A stretch of 64,000 nucleotides of DNA, taken from contig NZ_WVZN01000013.1 of assembly GCF_011772445.1 (NCBI RefSeq), positions 56,179-120,178 of the forward strand, written 5' to 3'. Positions 18,718 to 26,716 of the stretch are shown here, piece after piece (the stretch's first letter is position 1; each line of letters opens with the position of its first letter). Made by a program: the position numbers and the translations under genes. This stretch comes from Hydrogenophaga sp. Its GTDB lineage: Bacteria; Pseudomonadota; Gammaproteobacteria; Burkholderiales; Burkholderiaceae_C. The notes below the pieces were generated by a model. It ran no database searches and had not been told where the DNA came from. It worked only from the letters and a program-made list of their open reading frames with translations.

Positions 18718-20103
18718 GTGTGCACCCGTTATGCGTGGGCAGTGATGCCTTTTGTGTTCTTCGCGGCCAGCCTGACTGCCGCCGCCAAGCCCTATCAATT
18801 GTGTGGGGACGTTCGCATGAAGCGGCAGGTTATCGAGACCAACTTCCGCTACCCGCCCCGGCCGGATCAGCGAACGGTCGAAGGCACCCGGCGACTCACC
18901 TGTGATCTGCCATTTCTCGAGGCGCGCATGGGGCCTCCTGAGTGTGAACCGGGTTTCGTCGATTGCGGCGGTGACGGGCATATCAAGGGAGAGCCCTGTC
19001 CGGAGGACAGCAGTGGATGGGACGACTATGCGGTTGCGCGCCTGTCCTATCTGACGGACCAGACGCCGGAGCTGAGCAAAACGACGCGGCCTTGGGTGAC
19101 GAACCCCGCAGTGGATGTGATTTCCGAGTTTCCCTTCTGGGTCCGCTACGACCTCTACAGGGTCTGGCCTCACGATGGCCGCCCGGGATTTCAGCATCGC
19201 GGCACCTTTGAAAGCATCGGATTCGGCAGCGACTTTCAGTATCCCTGCTACACGATGGCTTATCTGGTGGGGTTCTTCAATGGGGTTTGGAATACGCGAG
19301 AAGAAGCGGAGCGCTCGCTGGAGGTGATGAAGAAGCAGGACTTTCTTGGCCGCAACTGGCGCGACGCACCGATCCGCTACGAGCTGTTCTACAACCAGAG
19401 CTGCAAGCGCAGGGCCGACGACGTGTGCCTGCAGGACGTGGCCGAGGTGTTCCGCCAGCGCAGCGCCGAAATGGACGGCCTGCTCTCACGGCGATGGGAG
19501 TATTTCTGGGACCAAGTCACCGGTCAGAGCGACCAGGCCGGTTCGCTTACCCAACGACTGGTGGCCCGCGTGGTGCGCAGCGACAAGGCCTTGTCCAGCT
19601 GGTTCGATGGACTGGCCAACGCCACGCTGGCCAAGATCACCGCCCTGAGCACGGCCTTGGCCGATGACCCGCCCACCGCCCAGGACACGGCCGAGCACAC
19701 CGCGCAATTGATCCGGGCGGGGCAGCGGGCCGAGCGCGCCGTGCTGGTGGCCCATTCCCAGGGCAACCTGTTCGTCAACGCGGCCTACGACGCCTATCTG
19801 GCGCACTCGCGGCGGGCCGGCCAGGTGGTGGGCGAGGACACCGGCTACGTCGCGGCGCAGGTGGTGCACATCGCGCCCGCTTCCCCCACGCTGCGCGGCC
19901 CCTATGTGCTCGCCGACAGCGACGTCGTCATCAACGGCCTGCGGCGGGTCGACGGCACCTATCTGCCGGTGTCCAACGTAAGCCTGCCGGTGAACAGCCA
20001 GGACCGTTCGGGCCACAAGCTGCTCGCCACCTACCTGGACGAGGCGGGCCCCGTGCGCGCCCAGATCCGTCAGTTCGTCACGAAGGCGCTCGATGCGCTC
20101 TGA
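18718..20103 (+). CDS. Secreted protein with alpha/beta-hydrolase-like AHSQGN motif
   Basis: About 461 residues from a GTG start at 18718, chosen because AGGGAG lies 6 bases upstream and translation then begins with a clean signal peptide (core VMPFVFFAASLTAAAA-like, before KPYQLC). Upstream ATGs at 18643 and 18679 lack sites. The mature N-terminal half is Cys-containing and unfamiliar. Near residue 344 comes VLVAHSQGNLFVNAAY, a nucleophile-elbow variant G/A-H-S-Q-G seen in lipase-like alpha/beta hydrolases. A later HIAPASP may carry further active-site residues and a late DRSGHKLL a catalytic His. The lipoprotein gene starts 25 bases downstream. I do not recognise a named family; substrate unknown. 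Confidence 0.65.
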   Translation: MCTRYAWAVMPFVFFAASLTAAAKPYQLCGDVRMKRQVIETNFRYPPRPDQRTVEGTRRLTCDLPFLEARMGPPECEPGFVDCGGDGHIKGEPCPEDSSGWDDYAVARLSYLTDQTPELSKTTRPWVTNPAVDVISEFPFWVRYDLYRVWPHDGRPGFQHRGTFESIGFGSDFQYPCYTMAYLVGFFNGVWNTREEAERSLEVMKKQDFLGRNWRDAPIRYELFYNQSCKRRADDVCLQDVAEVFRQRSAEMDGLLSRRWEYFWDQVTGQSDQAGSLTQRLVARVVRSDKALSSWFDGLANATLAKITALSTALADDPPTAQDTAEHTAQLIRAGQRAERAVLVAHSQGNLFVNAAYDAYLAHSRRAGQVVGEDTGYVAAQVVHIAPASPTLRGPYVLADSDVVINGLRRVDGTYLPVSNVSLPVNSQDRSGHKLLATYLDEAGPVRAQIRQFVTKALDAL

Positions 20104-20128
20104 TCACCCACGACACAAGGAGGCACCC

Positions 20129-20740
20129 ATGTTCACATCGACTGTCCGCTTCACTCGACCTCTCGTCCTCGCGATCCTCGCCTTGTTGGCGTCCGCTTGC
20201 GGTGGTGGCAAGTCTTCGTCACCGTCCGCCTCCGCACCTGTGTCCACCGAACCCGTGACGCGGCCAGCCGAACCCAGCATGAAGGACCAACTCGACGCAC
20301 TGGAGAAGCAGGGCGTTCTGCCGGAACTTGACCGCTCCACTGACGTCGCTGGACCGGATGCCGATAACAACGGCATTCGCGATGACATCGATGTCTACAT
20401 AGCCGCACTGCCGGTGAGCGATGCGGTCAAAAAAGCGGCAAGGCAGAGGGCTCGCGTGCAGCAGAGGATCGCAACCATCGACTTGAACGATCGTGCTGCG
20501 TTGATGGCGCTGGCCGATGCCAGTATGGCTGCGACCGCATGCATGTCAGAGTCTGCCGAGATGGGTTTGCCATTGGAGCAACAAAGCCAAGCAGGTAAGG
20601 TCGGGTTTTCGATCACACTCAAGCTCCAGGCCATCACCGCCAACACCCCCGAGCGCGCGGAGCGCTACCTGGCCTACATGGGTGCCCTGCACGGCACCAC
20701 TACCACCTATCCCACTGGTAGGGTCTGCGAAGACGAGTAG
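20129..20740 (+). CDS. Lipoprotein with Asp-rich calcium-site-like motif
   Basis: Predicted lipoprotein of 203 residues. Start at 20129 with a strong AAGGAGG. The signal ends LLASAC followed by GGG. A Ser/Pro/Thr-rich linker leads to GPDADNNGIRDDIDVYI near residue 75. The D-x-D-x-N-G-x-x-D-D pattern resembles EF-hand or thrombospondin type-3 calcium loops. It is followed by helical sequence rich in Ala, Arg and Gln. It lies directly behind the secreted hydrolase-like gene and is very probably cotranscribed with it. No known function. Confidence 0.7.
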   Translation: MFTSTVRFTRPLVLAILALLASACGGGKSSSPSASAPVSTEPVTRPAEPSMKDQLDALEKQGVLPELDRSTDVAGPDADNNGIRDDIDVYIAALPVSDAVKKAARQRARVQQRIATIDLNDRAALMALADASMAATACMSESAEMGLPLEQQSQAGKVGFSITLKLQAITANTPERAERYLAYMGALHGTTTTYPTGRVCEDE

Positions 20741-20746
20741 CCGCGA

Positions 20747-20797
20747 TGAGGCAGGCCGGGGCGCCCGGACATCCGCGGGCCCGGGCCTGACGCCTCA
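20747..20797. terminator. Long hairpin between convergent genes
   Basis: TGAGGC (20747-20752) pairs with GCCTCA (20792-20797), and adjoining AGGCC/GGCCT segments extend the stem. It lies between the stop of the lipoprotein gene and that of the convergent hydroxyacyl-CoA dehydrogenase gene, overlapping the latter stop. It could serve both strands; no T-tract. Confidence 0.4.
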
Positions 20798-21652
20798 GTA
20801 CGTGTACACCCCGCGCCCCGTCTTGCGCCCCAGCCAGCCCGCGGCCACCATCTCCTTGAGCAGCGGGGCGGGCCTGTACTTGCTGTCGTTGTATTCCTCG
20901 ACGTAGACGTTCATCACCGCCAGGCACACGTCCAGGCCGATCATGTCGGCCAGCGCCAGCGGGCCGATGGGCTGGTTGGTGCCCAGTTTCATGCCGGCGT
21001 CGATGTCCTCGGCCGTGGCCAGGCCCTCGGCCAGCACGAAGAATGCCTCGTTGATCATGGGCACCAGGATGCGGTTGACCACGAAGCCCGGCGCGTTCTT
21101 CACGGTGATGGGCGTCTTGCCCAGTGCCTCGGCCAGGGCCCTCACGGTGGCGTGCGTGGCGTCGCTGGTCTGCAGGCCGCGGATGATTTCCACCAGCGCC
21201 ATCATGGGCACGGGGTTGAAGAAGTGCATGCCGATGAAGCGGTCGGCGCGCTTCGTGGCGGCGGCCAGCTTGGTGATGCTGATCGAGCTGGTGTTGGTGG
21301 CGACGATCACCTCGGGCGCGAGCAGCGCGTCGAGCTGCTGCAGGATCCTGATCTTCAGGGGCTCGTTCTCGGTGGCGGCCTCGATCACGAGTTGTGCGCC
21401 CTTGAGGTCGTCGTAGTGGGTGCTGGCCTTGATGAGCGACAGCGCCTGCGCCTTGGCCTCGGCCGTCATCTTCTCCTTCTTGATCAGCCGGTCCAGGCTC
21501 CCCGCGACGGTGGCCAGGCCCTTGTCGAGCGCGGTCTGCGCGATGTCGACCATGACCACGCGGATGCCGCTGGTGGCGCAGGCCTGGGCGATGCCGTTGC
21601 CCATGGTGCCCGAGCCGATGATGCCGACCGTCTGGATGCTGTTGCTGCTCAT
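20795..21652 (-). CDS. 3-hydroxybutyryl-CoA dehydrogenase
   Basis: NAD-dependent 3-hydroxyacyl-CoA dehydrogenase of the short (about 285 residue) PaaH/HbdA type. The Rossmann start is VGIIGSGTMGNGIAQACA. The catalytic His lies in FIGMHFFNPVPMM, with the Glu of the VIEAATENEPLK block upstream. The C-terminal dimer domain has NQPIGPLALADMIGLDV. The start at 21652 fits the family; a longer upstream frame is spurious. It could serve butanoate/PHB turnover or aromatic acid degradation. It is divergent from the GMC oxidoreductase gene with 160 bases between. Confidence 0.93.
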   Translation of the reverse strand: MSSNSIQTVGIIGSGTMGNGIAQACATSGIRVVMVDIAQTALDKGLATVAGSLDRLIKKEKMTAEAKAQALSLIKASTHYDDLKGAQLVIEAATENEPLKIRILQQLDALLAPEVIVATNTSSISITKLAAATKRADRFIGMHFFNPVPMMALVEIIRGLQTSDATHATVRALAEALGKTPITVKNAPGFVVNRILVPMINEAFFVLAEGLATAEDIDAGMKLGTNQPIGPLALADMIGLDVCLAVMNVYVEEYNDSKYRPAPLLKEMVAAGWLGRKTGRGVYTY

Positions 21653-21812
21653 GCGAAAACCTCGTCGAGAAGGGAGTGGGATGAGGGGAAACCCGCGTCG
21701 CGCGGGCGTCTCGGCTAGGCGCGCCTGCCTACACCACGAGGGGGGCGCCTGATACCTTGGCCTCCGATTGTCGTGTACCCGTCCGGGCGTCTGCGGCAAT
21801 GCAGGAGACAGC

Positions 21813-23546
21813 ATGTACGACGTGATCATCGTGGGCGGCGGATCGGCCGGCTGCGTTCTGGCCGGCCGCCTCAGCGAAGACCCGGCCCTGCGCGTGGCGC
21901 TCATCGAGGCCGGCCCGCCCGACCGCAGCGTGCTCATTCATTGCCCCGCCGGCTTGGCCGTGTTGGCGAAAAACGGCCAGGCCAACTGGTGCTACGAGAC
22001 CGTGCCACAGCCCGGCCTGAACGGGCGGCGCGGCTACCAGCCGCGCGGCAAGGTGCTGGGCGGTTCCAGCTCGGTCAACGCCATGATCTACGCCCGTGGC
22101 CAGCCCGGCGACTACGACGCCTGGGCCGCCGAGGGCAACCCGGGCTGGGCCTGGGCCGACGTGCTGCCGCTGTTCAAGCGGGCGGAGCACAACGAGCGCG
22201 GCGCCGATGCGTTCCATGGCACCGGCGGGCCGCTCAACGTGCGCGACCTCACCAGTCCCAACCCTTTCGTGTCCCACTTCATTCAGGCGGCGCGCGAAGC
22301 GGGCTACCCGATCAACGCCGACTTCAACGGCGCCGGACAGGAGGGGATCGGCCACTATCAGGTCACGCACAAGAACGGCGAGCGCTTCAGCGCCGCCAAG
22401 GCCTACCTCACGCCGCACCTGGGCCGGCCCAACCTCACGGTCGTCACCGACGCGCTGGTGTGCCGCGTGGTGGTGGACGAGGAAGAAGGCCAGGCACCGC
22501 GTGCCGTGGCGGTGGAGTACCGCGCCAATGGCGGGCGCGGCCCGCTGCAACTGTTGCGCTGCAAGGAGGGGAGCGGCGAAGTCGTGCTCAGCGCGGGCGC
22601 TTTCGGTTCGCCGCAGTTGCTCATGCTCTCGGGCATCGGGCCGGGCGATCACCTGGGCGAGCACGGCATCCGCGTGCTGCACCACCTGCCCGGCGTGGGC
22701 GCCAACCTGCACGACCACGTGGACGTGGTGCAGGTGGTCAATGCGCCGCGCGCAACCGAGTTGTTCGGCCTGTCGTTCAAGGGTGTGTGGTCGGCGCTGC
22801 GCGGCATCGCCGAGTGGCGGCGGGCGCGCACCGGCCCGCTGACCACCAACTTCGCGGAGGCGGGTGGCTTCATCCGCAGCGCGCCCGACGAGTCCGTTCC
22901 CGACCTGCAGCTGCACTTCGTGATCGGCAAGCTGGTGGACCACGGGCGCAAGACGGTGTTTGGCCACGGCTACTCCTGCCACGTGTGCCTGCTGCGGCCC
23001 AAGAGCCGCGGCACGCTGCGCCTGGCCAGCCGCGACCCGCAGGTGATGCCGCTGATCGACCCCGCTTTCCTGCGGGACCCGGACGACACCGCGCGCCTGG
23101 TGCGCGGCTTTGAGCTCATGCGGCAATTGCTGGGCCAGCCCGCGCTCGCGCGCTTCGGCGGCGTCGAATCGCGCGCCTCGGCCGAGGCCCGAAGCGAGGC
23201 ACAGATCGAGCAGTTCGTGCGCAACCACGCCGACACCATCTACCACCCCGTGGGCACCTGCCGAATGGGGCCGGCAGGGGGGCCGGGCGAAGGCGCGGTG
23301 GTGGACCACGAGCTGCGCGTGCACGGCGTGCGGGGTCTGCGCGTGGTCGATGCCTCGGTGATGCCGCGTGTGGTGAGCGGCAACACCAACGCGCCCGTGA
23401 TCATGATCGCCGAGAAGGCGGTGGACATGATCCGGGCGTCGCGCCGCGCTACGCTTGGCGCATCAGCGTCGATTTCCCGAACAGGCTTTCCACCAGATCC
23501 ACCGCCAGTTCAGCCGTCCGGTTGCGCACATCCAGTGCCGGGTTGA
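21813..23546 (+). CDS. GMC-family FAD oxidoreductase (choline dehydrogenase-like)
   Basis: Flavin alcohol dehydrogenase of the glucose-methanol-choline family, 577 residues. FAD motif [18 protein letters not shown] at the N-terminus, first GMC signature [18 protein letters not shown], and second signature [17 protein letters not shown]. The C-terminal active-site stretch is [10 protein letters not shown], then [14 protein letters not shown]. Start at 21813 with CAGGAG. The fold should end near the DMIRA motif; about 30 further codons run through the 3' end of the convergent arginase gene, giving a 98-base overlap. Substrate unknown (an alcohol). Confidence 0.9.
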   Translation: MYDVIIVGGGSAGCVLAGRLSEDPALRVALIEAGPPDRSVLIHCPAGLAVLAKNGQANWCYETVPQPGLNGRRGYQPRGKVLGGSSSVNAMIYARGQPGDYDAWAAEGNPGWAWADVLPLFKRAEHNERGADAFHGTGGPLNVRDLTSPNPFVSHFIQAAREAGYPINADFNGAGQEGIGHYQVTHKNGERFSAAKAYLTPHLGRPNLTVVTDALVCRVVVDEEEGQAPRAVAVEYRANGGRGPLQLLRCKEGSGEVVLSAGAFGSPQLLMLSGIGPGDHLGEHGIRVLHHLPGVGANLHDHVDVVQVVNAPRATELFGLSFKGVWSALRGIAEWRRARTGPLTTNFAEAGGFIRSAPDESVPDLQLHFVIGKLVDHGRKTVFGHGYSCHVCLLRPKSRGTLRLASRDPQVMPLIDPAFLRDPDDTARLVRGFELMRQLLGQPALARFGGVESRASAEARSEAQIEQFVRNHADTIYHPVGTCRMGPAGGPGEGAVVDHELRVHGVRGLRVVDASVMPRVVSGNTNAPVIMIAEKAVDMIRASRRATLGASASISRTGFPPDPPPVQPSGCAHPVPG

Positions 23547-24366
23547 GCTCCATCACGTCCAGCGAGGCCAGCCGGCCCGTGTCCGCGATCATCTCCATGC
23601 ACAGTTGCGCCTCGCGGTAGGTGGGGCCGCCGCGCACCGTGGTGCCGACACCGGGCGCGATCTCGGGGTCGAGGAAATCGACGTCGAAGCTCACGTGCAG
23701 GTGGGTGTCCGCGTCCACGCCGTCCAGGGCCTGCTCCATGGTGTGGCGCATGCCCATCTCGTCGATGTAGCGCATGTCGAACACTTCCAGCCCGTGCTCG
23801 TGCACCAGGCGCTTCTCGCCCGCGTCCACGCTGCGGATGCCGATCTGGCGGATCTGCGCCGGCTGCACGGCGGGCACATGGCCGCCGATGCCCGTGAGCT
23901 CGGGCGGCCCCAGGCCGCACAGCAGGGCCACGGGCATGCCGTGCAGGTTGCCGCTGGGCGTGAGCGCGGCGGTGTTGAAGTCGGCGTGAGCGTCCAGCCA
24001 CAGCACCCGCAACTTTTTGTGTCTTTCGCGGCAATGGGTTGCCACGGCGCTGATGGAGCCCAGGCCCAGGCTGTGGTCACCACCCAGCACGATGGGCAGG
24101 TGCCCGGCGCGCAGTTCGGCGAGCACGGCGCCGTGCAGGGCGAGGTTCCAGGCCCGCACCTCGTCGATGTGGCGGTAGCCCTTGTCTGGCGGCTGCCAGG
24201 GGTTGGCTGGCCCCGCGAGGTTGCCGAGGTCGGTCACCGAGAGGCCCTGCGCCTCGAGCACGGCCGCGAGGCCGGCCACGCGCAGGGCCTCGGGACCCAT
24301 GGAGGCACCGCGTGCGCCAGCGCCGATGTCGGTGGGCACGCCGATGAGGCGGATGGAGGTGTTCAT
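23449..24366 (-). CDS. rocF: Arginase
   Basis: Mn-dependent arginase giving ornithine and urea, 305 residues. Metal ligands are visible in [10 protein letters not shown] (His), [10 protein letters not shown] (Asp-His-Asp) and [14 protein letters not shown] (Asp-x-Asp). [12 protein letters not shown] and the C-terminal [17 protein letters not shown] complete the family pattern. Start at 24366 ([20 protein letters not shown]); longer readings are not supported. The 3' end overlaps the convergent GMC gene by 98 bases. argB elsewhere in the window is biosynthetic and not an obvious partner. Confidence 0.93.
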   Translation of the reverse strand: MNTSIRLIGVPTDIGAGARGASMGPEALRVAGLAAVLEAQGLSVTDLGNLAGPANPWQPPDKGYRHIDEVRAWNLALHGAVLAELRAGHLPIVLGGDHSLGLGSISAVATHCRERHKKLRVLWLDAHADFNTAALTPSGNLHGMPVALLCGLGPPELTGIGGHVPAVQPAQIRQIGIRSVDAGEKRLVHEHGLEVFDMRYIDEMGMRHTMEQALDGVDADTHLHVSFDVDFLDPEIAPGVGTTVRGGPTYREAQLCMEMIADTGRLASLDVMELNPALDVRNRTAELAVDLVESLFGKSTLMRQA

Positions 24367-24499
24367 GGGCGCATTCTCGGCGCGACTTTTACGAATCGCT
24401 ACCGCCCGCGGGGCCGGCGGGTGGCGGGGAGCGTCGGATACTGAGTCCATCCCCTTGTCTTTTCCGGCCTTGCGTGCGTGCAGGCCTTGGTGCTGTTTC

Positions 24500-25789
24500 A
24501 TGTCTCATCGTCTGCTCCTGCTCTCTTCCCTCGTTGTTGCCTTGGCCGCTTGCGGCGGTGGAGGCGGCGCAGACGGAGGGGCGGCCCCACCCAGCCAGAA
24601 CCCGGGTCCGGCGCCCGTGCCACCGTCGGGCGTGACGCCCCTGCCGCCGGGCGCCGGCCCCGGTCTGGGGGCCGCCTGCGCCAATCCCGCCGGCCGGGTG
24701 CTTGAGGTCGGACCCGGCAAGGCGTATGCCTCGCCCAGTGCCGCCGCGGGTGCCGCCCGCGCCGGCGACACCATCCGCATCAGCGCGGGCGACTACCGGG
24801 GCTCGGCCGCCGTGGCGCAGTGGACGGCGAGCGACCTCACGATCTGCGGCGTGGGCGGCCATGCCCGCCTGTACGCCGATGGCCAGAACGCGCGCGGCAA
24901 GGGCATCTGGGTCATCGGTGGCGCCAACGTCACGGTCGATGGCGTGTCCTTCCACAACGCCACCGTGCCTGACCAGAACGGTGCCGGCATCCGCGCGGAG
25001 CACACCAGCGGCACGCTGCGCATCGTCAACAGCGGCTTCTACGACAACGAGAACGGCCTGCTGTCCACTGCGGGCAACGGCAGCATCGACATCAGCTACT
25101 CCGAGTTCGCCGGCAACGGCCGGGGCGACGGCTACACGCACAACCTCTACGTCGGCCAGATCGATCGGCTGGTGGTGCGCGCCAGCTTCTTCCGCCAGGC
25201 CCGCATCGGGCACAACCTCAAGAGCCGCGCGCGCGAGAGCCTGATCGAAAACAGCTACTTCATGGACGGCCCCAGCGGCACCGCCAGCTACCAGACCGAT
25301 TTCCCCAACGGCGGCCAGGTCGTGCTGCGCGGCAACTTCCTGCAGAAGGGCCCGAACGCGGACAACGCCTACCTGGTCGCCTACGGTTTCGAGGGCTACT
25401 CCAACCCCGCGCGATCACTGCACCTGGTGCACAACACCCTGGTGAGCACACGCACGGGCGGCGGCTATCTGTACGTGGCCAATGGCGCCAGCAGCGTGAG
25501 CCTCACAGCGAACCTGTTCGCGGGCACCGCCAGCCCGGCGCTCATCACGGGCGGCTTCGCCAGCGGCAACGTGAGCCAGAGCCAGAACGTGTTCGACGTG
25601 GCGGCCAACATCCCCGGCGCCACCAACGTGAGCGCCCCGAACTTCTGGCCCAACGCCACCCTGCAGGCCCGCATCGGCCTGTCGGGCGTGCCCGACGCCA
25701 CCTACGTGAACGACACGCCACGCCCCTTCGTGCTGCGCGCCATCGGCGGGGGCAGCCGCGTGGCCGGGGCGCTGCAGTCCGCGCCCTGA
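24500..25789 (+). CDS. Right-handed beta-helix lipoprotein
   Basis: Predicted surface lipoprotein of 429 residues. The signal ends LAAC followed by five Gly. A Pro/Gly-rich linker of about 50 residues follows, then a repetitive Asn/Ser/Gly-rich region typical of PbH1 parallel beta-helix repeats (for example VTVDGVSFHNATVPDQ, LRIVNSGFYDNENGLL, IDISYSEFAGNG, SLIENSYFMDG). Such folds are used by polysaccharide lyases and adhesins. No catalytic motif is recognised. It is divergent from arginase and stops just before the convergent lipid-kinase gene. Confidence 0.75.
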   Translation: MSHRLLLLSSLVVALAACGGGGGADGGAAPPSQNPGPAPVPPSGVTPLPPGAGPGLGAACANPAGRVLEVGPGKAYASPSAAAGAARAGDTIRISAGDYRGSAAVAQWTASDLTICGVGGHARLYADGQNARGKGIWVIGGANVTVDGVSFHNATVPDQNGAGIRAEHTSGTLRIVNSGFYDNENGLLSTAGNGSIDISYSEFAGNGRGDGYTHNLYVGQIDRLVVRASFFRQARIGHNLKSRARESLIENSYFMDGPSGTASYQTDFPNGGQVVLRGNFLQKGPNADNAYLVAYGFEGYSNPARSLHLVHNTLVSTRTGGGYLYVANGASSVSLTANLFAGTASPALITGGFASGNVSQSQNVFDVAANIPGATNVSAPNFWPNATLQARIGLSGVPDATYVNDTPRPFVLRAIGGGSRVAGALQSAP

Positions 25790-25799
25790 CGGCTTCCGA

Positions 25800-26693
25800 T
25801 CAGCCCTTGCGCACCACGCGCAAGGCCGACGGCCGCACCACCACCTGAACCGAGCGCGCCAGGCCCAGCCATTCGCCGTCGGCCGCCAGGGGCAGATCAC
25901 CACGGGCCAGGATCAGCAGCGCCTCGAAGGCCTGCGTGCGGATGCGCGGGTGGCCCAGGTGGCTGCCGCGCAGCAGGCGCGGCAGCATCAGCAGCGCGCC
26001 GCCGCGCGTGAAGGGCCCCGCCAGCAACAGATTGAGCAGGCCGTCGTGCGTGCGTGCGCCCGGCGTGGCGGGCATGCCGCCGCCGAAAGTGGGTGTGTTC
26101 AGGCTGGCGGCGAACAGGGCGGGGCCACTGTGCAGGTGCTCGCCGTCCATGGTGATATCCAGCGCCCAGGTGCGCAAGGCCGCGAGTTCGCGCAGCGTGG
26201 CCCACAGGTAGCGCGGCAGGCCGCGCAGGCGGGCCGGGCCGTCGAGCGCGCGGCGCGCCACGGCGGCGTCGAAGCCCGCGCTCAGGCTGGAGATGAAATG
26301 GCTTTCGTGCGCGCGGCCCTGGTCGTCGTGCCAGAGGGCCAGGCCCAGGTCGATGAAGCCGGCGGGGGCATTGAGCGCATGCGACAGCCAGGCCAGCGGC
26401 GTGTCGTGGTCGAGGCCGAGCGCGCGCGCCACGTCGTTGCCGCTGCCCAGCGGCACCAGGCCGAGTTCGTGGTCGCGCTCGATGAGCGCGGGCAGCCAGC
26501 GGTGCAGGGTGCCGTCGCCACCCACGGCGACGACGCGGCTGCCGCGGGGCAGGGCCTGCAACAGCGCGAGCGCGGCCTCGGCGCTGTCGGGCACGTGCAG
26601 CGCCACGTCGGCCGGCAGGGCGCTGCGCAGGGCGGGCAGCAATGCAGCGGCCCGGCCGGCGCGGGCGCTGGGGTTGAACAGAACGGCGCGCAC
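25800..26693 (-). CDS. Diacylglycerol kinase-family lipid kinase
   Basis: YegS/BmrU/DgkB-type soluble lipid kinase, 297 residues. N-terminus AVLFNPSARAGRAA, the nucleotide-binding VVAVGGDGTLHRW near residue 75, and substrate-loop motif LVPLGSGNDVARALG. The C-terminal domain is beta-rich with FGGGMPATPGARTHDGLLNLLL. It would phosphorylate diacylglycerol, a sphingoid base or a similar lipid at the membrane. It stops 10 bases from the convergent beta-helix gene and follows icmF on the same strand by 23 bases, so it may be the last gene of the ppk2-icmF transcript. Confidence 0.88.
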   Translation of the reverse strand: MRAVLFNPSARAGRAAALLPALRSALPADVALHVPDSAEAALALLQALPRGSRVVAVGGDGTLHRWLPALIERDHELGLVPLGSGNDVARALGLDHDTPLAWLSHALNAPAGFIDLGLALWHDDQGRAHESHFISSLSAGFDAAVARRALDGPARLRGLPRYLWATLRELAALRTWALDITMDGEHLHSGPALFAASLNTPTFGGGMPATPGARTHDGLLNLLLAGPFTRGGALLMLPRLLRGSHLGHPRIRTQAFEALLILARGDLPLAADGEWLGLARSVQVVVRPSALRVVRKG

Positions 26694-26716
26694 CAGGTCC
26701 TAAGCGGGCGGTGCCG

